The notes under the pieces were generated by a model. It had not been told where the DNA came from. It did not search any database and saw only the letters and a list, made by a program, of their open reading frames with translations. The position numbers and the translations under genes are program-made. From assembly GCA_046724395.1 (NCBI GenBank), contig JBKOWM010000150.1, positions 1 through 9,343 on the forward strand: a stretch of 9,343 nt of DNA. The letters run 5' to 3'. The DNA is from DATAEU01 sp046724395 (lineage in GTDB: Bacteria > Actinomycetota > UBA4738 > HRBIN12). Shown one piece after another: positions 1-5,393 of this stretch (position 1 is its first letter; every line of letters starts with the position of its first letter).

Positions 1-530
1 AGGTGGTCGGCCAGCCCGACACTGGTGAACGGCAGGATCGGGGCGAGCAGCAACGCGGCCTCGGGCACCACGCGAACCGTGAGGAACGCCCACGCCGTGG
101 CCACCAGCACGCCGAGCACGCGGGCCCGCCACGGGCGCTCGGCGTCCGAGCGGAGCGCGACGATGCCCCCCGCACCGATCCCGGCGACGAACCCCGTGAC
201 CGCGTCTGCCGCAAGCGCCGAGATCGGGAGGCCGATCGCCACCGCGAGCGCCATCGCCTTGACCACCGCGCCGGGCGCGTTCGGGTGCGCGGACGCGAAC
301 GCGAGCACCACGTAGACGAACGGCACCAGCATCAGCCCGAACGCGATCCACAGGCCGGGGGCCGCGACCCCGCCCGCCTTCGTCGAGGCGACCGAGACCA
401 CCCCGATCAGCAGCGTCCAGTATGCGGGGACGAGCAGCAGCGTCGAGAGCAGGATCGCCCGCCACATGCGGCGCGGAGCCTTCGGATCCACCGCGTTCGC
501 GGCCGGCCGCGACGCCCGGATCGCGCTCAT
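1..530 (-). CDS. Multi-spanning membrane protein of unknown function, C-terminus outside the window
   Basis: The reading frame is open from an ATG at 530 to the left edge, giving 176 codons with no stop, so the protein is incomplete. A basic N-terminal stretch (residues 1-23, ending KAPRRMWR) is followed by hydrophobic segments at roughly 24-50, 59-80, 88-125 (possibly two helices), 135-152 and 155-172, which indicates an integral membrane protein. The start shares ATGA with the stop of the MalG-type permease, so it is probably translated by coupling in the same operon; only AAAGG directly abutting the ATG resembles a ribosome site. I do not recognise a family. It lacks the EAA loop of an ABC permease in the visible part. 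Its place at the tail of a sugar ABC operon suggests a role linked to that transporter or its membrane environment, but this is only inference from position. Confidence 0.72.
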   Translation of the reverse strand, partial: MSAIRASRPAANAVDPKAPRRMWRAILLSTLLLVPAYWTLLIGVVSVASTKAGGVAAPGLWIAFGLMLVPFVYVVLAFASAHPNAPGAVVKAMALAVAIGLPISALAADAVTGFVAGIGAGGIVALRSDAERPWRARVLGVLVATAWAFLTVRVVPEAALLLAPILPFTSVGLADH

Positions 531-1489
531 CCTTTGACCGCGCCGGCCGTCAGCCCGCGCACGAAGTACTTCTGCAGAGAGAAGAACACGATCAGCGGTA
601 ACACCATCGAGATGAACGCCGCCGCCGTGAGCAGGTGCCAGGTCTCCCCGCGTTCGCCCACCAGACCCGCGAGCGCGATCGGCAGCACCATGGTCTGGCG
701 GGTCCCGCCCAGGAACACGTAGGCGACCAGCAGGTCGTTCCACACCCACAGGAACTGGAAGATCGCGAACGCCGCCAGGGCAGGCACCGAGAGCGGGACG
801 ACCAGGCGCCAGAAGATCGTGAAGTGGTCGGCCCCGTCGATCTTGGCCGACTCGATGATCGAGGACGGCAACGACCCGATGTAGCTGCGTAACAAGTAGA
901 TCGCGAGCGGCAGGCCGAACCCCGCGTGCGCGAGCCAGATCCCCATGAACGTGCCGTTCAGATCCAGGTCCGGGAAGACGATGAGCCGCCCGATCGTTGC
1001 GCCGTTGGCGAACAGGCGTAGCAGCGGGATCAGCGTCATCTGGATCGGCACGACCATGAGGCCCACGACCACCACGAACAGCAGGAACCGTCCCCTGAAC
1101 TCCATCCAGGAGAACGCGTACGCGGCGAAGGCCGCGATCGTGATCGGGATGACGGTTGACGGGATCGTCACCGCGAGGCTGTTCAGGAACGCGTTGCCGA
1201 GCCCGCCGCGGTCCAGCGCCAGCCGATAGTTCTCGAACGTCCACTCCGCGGCTCGGAACGGGTGCGCTAATGCCGTCCACCAGCCCGTGGTGTCCACGAG
1301 GTTCTCGGGCCGGAAGGACGTGACGAGCACGCCGAGCGTCGGGATCAGCCAGAGCAGGACGATGACCACGATGGCGATCCGGACGAACCAGCCGCCACGA
1401 CGGGCCCCGGGCGCCTCGTCGGTGGCGCGGGCCTGGGTCGCTGGTCGGGCCTGGTCGATCTCGGGGATCGGGATCGCCGGGGCGCTCAC
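527..1489 (-). CDS. Sugar ABC transporter permease, MalG/AglG type
   Basis: This 320-residue protein is the second membrane subunit of a carbohydrate importer of the MalG class (CUT1 family). A variable cytoplasmic N-terminus (1-34) precedes six expected membrane segments, near 35-57, 104-128, 134-157, 180-200, 236-258 and 286-307. The EAA loop that docks to the ATPase is clear at residues 213-233, reading ESAKIDGADHFTIFWRLVVP. The C-terminus ends FVRGLTAGAVKG, typical of MalG homologues. The GTG start overlaps the stop of the upstream MalF-type gene (GTGA at 1486-1489), and AGGAG lies nine bases before it inside that gene, so translation is coupled. With the MalF-type partner it should form the transmembrane channel. 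Length and layout are normal for the family. The substrate cannot be read from the permease alone. Confidence 0.95.
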   Translation of the reverse strand: MSAPAIPIPEIDQARPATQARATDEAPGARRGGWFVRIAIVVIVLLWLIPTLGVLVTSFRPENLVDTTGWWTALAHPFRAAEWTFENYRLALDRGGLGNAFLNSLAVTIPSTVIPITIAAFAAYAFSWMEFRGRFLLFVVVVGLMVVPIQMTLIPLLRLFANGATIGRLIVFPDLDLNGTFMGIWLAHAGFGLPLAIYLLRSYIGSLPSSIIESAKIDGADHFTIFWRLVVPLSVPALAAFAIFQFLWVWNDLLVAYVFLGGTRQTMVLPIALAGLVGERGETWHLLTAAAFISMVLPLIVFFSLQKYFVRGLTAGAVKG

Positions 1490-2628
1490 CGGATCATCTC
1501 CTGCTCGCGGAAGCGCTTCATGTTCCAGACCATGATCGGGATGATCGCGACGAACAGGACCACAGCGATCGCCGCGCCTCGCCCGTCGTTGTTCGAGATG
1601 AAGAACCAGTCGATCATCCGCTCGGCGATCACCTCGGTCTTATTGGTTTCCGCGCTCCCCATCACGAAGACGATGTCGAAGACCTTCAGCGCGTTGATGA
1701 CCATGTAGGTGGTCACGACGGCGATCGTGGGCGCGATGCTGGGCACGATGATGCGGCGGAAGACCTGGAACTCGGAGGCGCCGTCGATCCGCGCCGCCTC
1801 GGTGATCTCTGCGGGGATGGCCTTGATCGCGGCGGACAGGACCACCATGGCGAACCCCGTCTGCATCCACACCATGATCACCATCAGCAGGAGGTTGTTC
1901 CACGGGTCCTCCTGGAGCCACGCGACGGGAGCGTGACCCAGGCCCATCCAGATGCCGTTCAGCAGCCCGATGTTGGAGCCGAACCCCTCCGGCCGGAAGT
2001 CGTAGATCAGGCGCCAGGTGATCGCGGCGCCGGCGAACGAGATCGCCATCGGCATGAAGATCAGGGACTTGGCGACGGCCTCGCCGCGGCGCAGGCGGTC
2101 GGCGAGCGTCGCGTATGCGAGCCCGATGGACACGGCGACCGCGGGCACGACCAGCGTCCACCCGAGGGTGTTGCGGATCGCCCGCAACATGCTGTCGTCG
2201 GTGAAGACGAACTTGAAGTTGTCCAGCCCGACGAAGCTGTCCCCGGTTGAGTCCCTGAAGCTGATCAGCAGCGTGTTGATCACGGGGTAGACGAGGAACA
2301 CGCCCAGGATCACGAGCGCGGGCCCGACGAAGACGTAGGGCCGGACCCCCTCCCGGTACCGCTCGGGAAGCAGGTCCACGATCCGGTTCATCGCCCAGTA
2401 GAGGAAGAAGACGCCGCCGACGCCCACGACGATGGCCACGCCCACCACCAGCAGGCGGTTGGCGTTCTCGTCGCGTAGGAAGTCGAACGTTCGCCACAGG
2501 ACGGCGAACGCGGCCACCGGGATCGCCAAGGCGACGAGCAGGCGCAGGATGAACACGCCGAGCGCCCGGGGCTTGGAGGGCGGCGCCGTCAGTGTCGCGG
2601 CCTCGCTCGAGCCTCCGGATGCGGTCAT
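1486..2628 (-). CDS. Sugar ABC transporter permease, MalF/AglF type
   Basis: This 380-residue protein is the first membrane subunit of the sugar importer. Two extra hydrophobic segments (about 23-46 and 58-80) precede the usual six-helix core (about 98-122, 153-176, 185-208, 243-268, 297-320 and 351-370), giving eight helices as in E. coli MalF and the AglF group rather than the six of most CUT1 permeases. The ATPase-docking EAA loop is at 277-297, with the core EAARIDGASEFQVF. I chose the ATG at 2628 because no in-frame start lies close upstream and family similarity begins later. There is no convincing Shine-Dalgarno sequence directly before it; instead a ten-codon mini-ORF with GGGAGG ends inside the start (ATGA at 2625-2628). 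It lies 113 bp downstream of the binding-protein gene, with a strong stem-loop between them. Confidence 0.95.
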   Translation of the reverse strand: MTASGGSSEAATLTAPPSKPRALGVFILRLLVALAIPVAAFAVLWRTFDFLRDENANRLLVVGVAIVVGVGGVFFLYWAMNRIVDLLPERYREGVRPYVFVGPALVILGVFLVYPVINTLLISFRDSTGDSFVGLDNFKFVFTDDSMLRAIRNTLGWTLVVPAVAVSIGLAYATLADRLRRGEAVAKSLIFMPMAISFAGAAITWRLIYDFRPEGFGSNIGLLNGIWMGLGHAPVAWLQEDPWNNLLLMVIMVWMQTGFAMVVLSAAIKAIPAEITEAARIDGASEFQVFRRIIVPSIAPTIAVVTTYMVINALKVFDIVFVMGSAETNKTEVIAERMIDWFFISNNDGRGAAIAVVLFVAIIPIMVWNMKRFREQEMIR

Positions 2629-2657
2629 CGCCCGAACGCACTCATCGACGTCACCAT
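2625..2657 (-). CDS. Possible ten-codon coupling mini-ORF before the MalF-type permease
   Basis: An ATG at 2657 opens a ten-codon frame encoding MVTSMSAFGR whose TGA overlaps the permease ATG as ATGA. GGGAGG (2662-2667) lies four bases before the mini-ORF start, whereas the permease itself has only GCGTTCGGGCG upstream. Translation of this short frame could deliver ribosomes to the permease start. The peptide has no repeated residue that would suggest amino-acid attenuation. Short frames of this kind arise by chance in GC-rich DNA, so it may not be a true gene. Confidence 0.35.
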   Translation of the reverse strand: MVTSMSAFGR

Positions 2658-2685
2658 GCCGCCTCCCGGCCTTTCACGCAAACGA

Positions 2686-2715
2686 GGAGGGGACGGCCGG
2701 ATGGCCGTCCCCTCC
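2686..2715 (-). promoter_or_regulatory. Strong stem-loop between the binding-protein and permease genes
   Basis: A perfect 13-bp inverted repeat (arms 2686-2698 and 2703-2715, left arm GGAGGGGACGGCC on the plus strand) encloses a four-base loop. It begins 27 bases after the binding-protein stop and sits before the permease mini-ORF. On the transcribed minus strand the stem is followed by TCGTTTGCG, which is too T-poor for an efficient intrinsic terminator. It could be a partial terminator or a block to 3' exonucleases that raises binding-protein mRNA relative to permease mRNA, as is common for sugar ABC operons. The repeat is seen directly; its function is inferred. Confidence 0.75.
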
Positions 2716-2741
2716 CGCTCGACTGGATCCGGGTGGTCACG

Positions 2742-4073
2742 CTACCCGGACGGCCAGCTGTCGTCGATGTCCTGCAGGATCCCGTCCAGCGAGTCGGGAC
2801 CGTCCTGCATGTACTGCACCATGCCGGTCCAGAACGATCCCGAACCGACCTCCGGCGGCATCTGATCCGATGCGTCGAATCCAGCCTGGACCCCGCCCTC
2901 ACCCTTCAGCGCGGCGGCGAGCAGCCCCGAGGCGTCGGCCAGGACCGGGTTCGCGTAGCAGTCCTGCCCGACGTTCACGTTCGGCGAGAGCCTCGACAGA
3001 CCGGGGTCCCCGGCCATCGCGCACTGGAACCCCTCGCCGCTGAACTTGTCGAGGAAGTCCTTGATCTCGGGCGAGTTGCGGTAGGCCACCGCGAGCTCGC
3101 CTGCGAACAGGCCTCCCTGCTGATCGATCGTGGGGAACGGGAATGCGCTGTAGTCCACGCCGTACTCGGTCCCCTTCGGGAAGAAGGCGTTGATGAACGT
3201 GGCCTGCCGGTGCAACCAGCAGCCCGGCGGGCTGTCGAACATCGGCAGCGGCGCGTCACCGAACGCGATCGACGGCGTCTGGTCGGCGCCACCCAGCACG
3301 TACCCGGGGTGGAACATCACGTCGCCGAAGTCCTGCACCGCCGTCTTGACGGCCGGGTCCGTGAACGGGATCTCGTGGTTGACCCACTGCGTGTACGTGT
3401 CCTGTCCGGCGGTGGCCAGCATGATGTCCTCGACCCAGTCGGTCGCCGGCCAGCCGGTCGACGTTCCGCTCTCGAAGCCGACGCACCACGGCGTCCCGCC
3501 GTCCGCCACGATCTGGTCGGACAGCGCCATCAGCTCGTCCCAGGTCTCCGGGATCTCGTAGCCCGCCTTGTCGAAGTCGTCCTTCGGATACCAGATCAGG
3601 CTCTTCCAGTTCGAGTTGGTGGGCAGGCCGTAGTGCTCGCCCTGGTATTCACCCAGCGAGACGAAATACTCGCCGAAGGTGCTGTTGAGGTCGTCGATGT
3701 TGTACCCCAGATCCTCGAGCGACAGCGCGTTGCCTGAGGCGGCCTGGTCCTTCACGGCGCCCGGCTGCGGCAGCAGGATCGTGTCCAGGGTCCCGGCCTC
3801 GGACCGGATCTGCAGCTGCTCCTCGAACTGCTCCGACGCCTCGAACTCGACCTGGTAGTCGACCTGCGAGCCGTAGGTGTCGTCCCACAGGCTCTGGAGC
3901 GTGTCGTTCTCCTCCGCAGCCAATGCGCTGAAGACGTTGACGGACCCGGTGTTCTCCTCCAGGGCAGGACCGGTGGCATTACCGGTTTCCCCCCCTCCTC
4001 CCTCGTCGCTCGTGCACGCTGCCGCGATCAGCACGAGCACGGCGAGGGGCACGATCCACCTCAATCGCCGCAT
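2742..4073 (-). CDS. Extracellular sugar-binding lipoprotein of an ABC importer, AglE-like
   Basis: The 443-residue product is the solute-binding protein that captures the sugar outside the membrane and delivers it to the permeases. Residues 1-20 form a lipoprotein signal (MRRLRW, hydrophobic core, lipobox IAAAC with Cys20 as the lipidated residue), followed by a Gly/Glu-rich linker. The body resembles the AglE group of cluster B binding proteins; recognisable stretches are GTPWCVGFESG (193-203), WVNHEIPFTDP (230-240) and PPGCWLHRQATFINAFF (282-298). Besides Cys20 there are four cysteines (197, 285, 351, 372), enough for two disulfides. The ATG at 4073 is chosen because it gives the signal peptide directly and has GAGAGGGGG about seven bases upstream; a GTG one codon earlier is possible. 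It is the first gene of the transport segment, about 210 bp downstream of the repressor. The family name implies alpha-glucosides, but the neighbouring enzyme points to beta-glucosides. Confidence 0.93.
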   Translation of the reverse strand: MRRLRWIVPLAVLVLIAAACTSDEGGGGETGNATGPALEENTGSVNVFSALAAEENDTLQSLWDDTYGSQVDYQVEFEASEQFEEQLQIRSEAGTLDTILLPQPGAVKDQAASGNALSLEDLGYNIDDLNSTFGEYFVSLGEYQGEHYGLPTNSNWKSLIWYPKDDFDKAGYEIPETWDELMALSDQIVADGGTPWCVGFESGTSTGWPATDWVEDIMLATAGQDTYTQWVNHEIPFTDPAVKTAVQDFGDVMFHPGYVLGGADQTPSIAFGDAPLPMFDSPPGCWLHRQATFINAFFPKGTEYGVDYSAFPFPTIDQQGGLFAGELAVAYRNSPEIKDFLDKFSGEGFQCAMAGDPGLSRLSPNVNVGQDCYANPVLADASGLLAAALKGEGGVQAGFDASDQMPPEVGSGSFWTGMVQYMQDGPDSLDGILQDIDDSWPSG

Positions 4074-4105
4074 CACGCAGCCCCCTCTCGTTCGACTCGG
4101 TTCAT
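4073..4105 (-). CDS. Possible ten-codon coupling mini-ORF before the binding-protein gene
   Basis: An ATG at 4105 opens a frame encoding MNRVEREGAA, and its TGA shares one base with the binding-protein ATG (TGATG at 4071-4075). The stretch GAGGGAGG lies about four bases before this ATG, a good ribosome site, and the binding protein's own GAGAGGGGG falls inside the mini-ORF. This layout would allow termination-reinitiation onto the main gene. The frame differs from that of the binding protein, so it is not an N-terminal extension. No amino-acid theme is evident. It may be chance, but it repeats the arrangement seen before the MalF-type gene. Confidence 0.35.
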   Translation of the reverse strand: MNRVEREGAA

Positions 4106-4283
4106 TGTCCCTCCCTCGGTATCGCTCAGGCGACTCGATCCGGGTGCCCACGAAGCTCTGTCGGCTGCGTGCTCCGACGCACTCAGTGCTCCTCCTTTCC
4201 CTCGTCGAACGCCCCGTAGGACCGAACCGCCGCGGTTCCCCTGTTGATACGGTCACCCAACCGCTTCCGGTCTGCCCGCGTCA
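4074..4283 (-). promoter_or_regulatory. Leader region between the repressor and binding-protein genes
   Basis: This 210-bp gap between the repressor stop and the binding-protein start holds, in transcription order, a degenerate operator-like sequence CCGGAAGCGGTTGGGT (4255-4270) that shares the GGAAGCG core of the two clear operators, a 6-bp hairpin (4224-4229 with 4233-4238) lacking a T tract, the strong GGAAAGGAGG ribosome site, and two short frames. I cannot identify a convincing -35/-10 pair. Transcription may come from the repressor promoter by read-through or from a weak promoter here. Confidence 0.4.
4126..4182 (-). CDS. Possible 18-codon leader ORF upstream of the binding-protein gene
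   Basis: GGAAAGGAGG at 4191-4200 is among the best Shine-Dalgarno matches in the window and precedes a GTG at 4182 by eight bases. The frame encodes 18 residues, MRRSTQPTELRGHPDRVA if the GTG is read as Met, and stops at 4126, 20 bases before the ten-codon mini-ORF. A strong ribosome site with no longer frame attached suggests a leader peptide or a regulatory ribosome-binding decoy. No stretch of one amino acid is present, so classical attenuation is not indicated. Coding status is uncertain. Confidence 0.3.
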   Translation of the reverse strand: MRRSTQPTELRGHPDRVA

Positions 4284-5291
4284 TCACGAAGTCTCGGCAC
4301 CCCCGACCGTCGATCTGCGGATCACGAGCTCGGTCGGCAGGATGACCCGTCGCGGGCCGCCGTCCGGGTCGCGCATCAGTCGGAACAGCGTGTGCGCGGC
4401 CTCGATGCCCTGTTGCCGCACGCCCTGGCGAACGGTGGTGAGCGGCGGATCGAGCTCGGCGGCGAACGCGAGATCGTCGAAGCCTGCGAGTGCGACGTCG
4501 TCGGGAACCGACAAATCACGGTCCTTGATGCGTTCGAGCGCGCCCTCGGCGGTCGCGTCGTTGGCGCAGAAGATCGCGTCGGCGCCGCGGTCGATCAGCT
4601 CCCCGACCTTCGCCCCGGACGCCACGTCGAACGCACCCTCGACGATCAGCTCGTCGGCGGCCAGCCTCGCTCGCGACATCGCGCGTCGGTACCCCTCGAT
4701 CCGGTCTTCCGCCGCAACGGTTCCGCGGCGGCCGGTGATGTGGCCCACCCGGCGCCGGCCCAGCCGGATCAGGTGGGTCGTGACCATGTCGGCCGCCTCG
4801 ACGTTGTCGACATCCACGTAGCTCGCGGTCGCGTCGGCTCGTCGGTGACCGATAAGGACCGTCGGGAGATCGGAGGCGAGCAGGCCGTCGACGAGCGGGT
4901 CGTCCTGCTGATGAGCCGTGACGATCACCCCGTCGAGCAGGCCCATCCACAGGATCTGGTCGAGCGTCTCCTCCTTCGATCTGTTGCCGAGCCAGAGCAT
5001 CATCCCGACGGCCTGTTCGGAGAGCGCGTCCGTGACACCCTGCAGCAGGCTGGAGAAGTACGGGTCCTCGAAGAGCAGGTGCGGCGGCTGGTGGATCACG
5101 ACGCCGGCCACCCCCGATCGTCCCGACGCCAGGGTTCGGGCGGCCGCGTTGGGACGGAACTTCGTGCGCTCCAGGACCTCGGTGACCCTTCGCCGGGTAT
5201 CCTCCGCGACGGGCCCGCCGTTGATGACCCTGGACACGGTCGCGCGCGAGACACCGCTCAGCGCTGCCAACTCGTCCAACGTCCGCGCCAC
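4284..5291 (-). CDS. LacI-family sugar-responsive transcriptional repressor
   Basis: The 335-residue protein has the full LacI layout. Residues 1-25 carry the helix-turn-helix (TLDELAALSGVSRATVSRVINGG), residues 46-58 the hinge helix (RPNAAARTLASGR, with the minor-groove leucine at 54), and residues 61-325 a periplasmic-binding-protein-like effector domain with typical stretches GHITG (183-187), FCANDATAEGAL (241-252) and ALAGFDD (267-273). It probably binds the two TGGAAGCGCTCnCA sites in front of its own gene and is released by the imported sugar or a product. The GTG start at 5291 is supported by the helix-turn-helix starting immediately after it and by GAGGGGGCGGA upstream. It lies between the hydrolase and the transporter genes, all on one strand, which fits a local regulator like CebR or BglR. 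The effector is not determinable from sequence, but operator similarity to CebR boxes suggests cellobiose or a related beta-glucoside. Confidence 0.95.
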   Translation of the reverse strand: MARTLDELAALSGVSRATVSRVINGGPVAEDTRRRVTEVLERTKFRPNAAARTLASGRSGVAGVVIHQPPHLLFEDPYFSSLLQGVTDALSEQAVGMMLWLGNRSKEETLDQILWMGLLDGVIVTAHQQDDPLVDGLLASDLPTVLIGHRRADATASYVDVDNVEAADMVTTHLIRLGRRRVGHITGRRGTVAAEDRIEGYRRAMSRARLAADELIVEGAFDVASGAKVGELIDRGADAIFCANDATAEGALERIKDRDLSVPDDVALAGFDDLAFAAELDPPLTTVRQGVRQQGIEAAHTLFRLMRDPDGGPRRVILPTELVIRRSTVGGAETS

Positions 5292-5306
5292 TCCGCCCCC
5301 TCAGGG

Positions 5307-5322
5307 TTGGAAGCGCTCTCAA
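5307..5322. promoter_or_regulatory. LacI-type operator O1, overlapping the -10 box and start point
   Basis: TTGGAAGCGCTCTCAA is an imperfect palindrome centred on the GC|GC step, matching itself on 6 of 8 half-site positions. Its inner 14 bases match the CebR box TGGGAGCGCTCCCA at 12 of 14. It overlaps the last two bases of the predicted -10 element and covers the expected start point, so a bound repressor would block initiation. It lies 15 bp upstream of the repressor start codon, implying autoregulation. Confidence 0.82.
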
Positions 5323-5350
5323 GCTATGCCCATTCGCGCGTGCGAGTCAA
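5321..5350 (-). promoter_or_regulatory. Sigma70-type promoter for the repressor gene
   Basis: On the minus strand TTGACT (5345-5350) is separated by 18 bases from TAGCTT (5321-5326). The -35 matches TTGACA at five of six positions, and the -10 fits the TANNNT pattern. It is flanked by the two operators, O2 just upstream of the -35 and O1 over the -10 and start point. Transcripts would begin near 5314 and read the repressor and perhaps the transporter genes. Confidence 0.65.
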
Positions 5351-5359
5351 GCCGAGCGC

Positions 5360-5375
5360 CTGGAAGCGCTCACAT
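5360..5375. promoter_or_regulatory. LacI-type operator O2, upstream of the -35 box
   Basis: CTGGAAGCGCTCACAT carries the same TGGAAGCGCTCnCA core, in the same orientation as O1, exactly 53 bp away. That distance is close to five helical turns, so repressors on both sites would face the same side of the DNA and could cooperate or loop out the promoter. Its core matches the CebR box at 12 of 14 positions. It lies in the 102-bp gap after the beta-glucosidase gene. Confidence 0.82.
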
Positions 5376-5393
5376 CCGGCCGAGGGATCGAGG

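Noticed and set aside
1510..1519. Perfect palindrome GAAGCGCTTC resembling the operator core.
   Set aside because: It lies inside the last codons of the MalF-type permease and is explained by Lys-Arg-Phe codons; flanking bases do not match TGGAAGCGCTCnCA.
4224..4238. Hairpin GAACCG-CCG-CGGTTC as a terminator for the repressor gene.
   Set aside because: The stem is only 6 bp and no T tract follows on the minus strand, so it is noted in the leader region but not called a terminator.
4074..4256. N-terminal extension of the binding protein to an ATG at 4256.
   Set aside because: It would bury the lipoprotein signal behind 61 charged residues; the ATG at 4073 gives a proper signal peptide and ribosome site.
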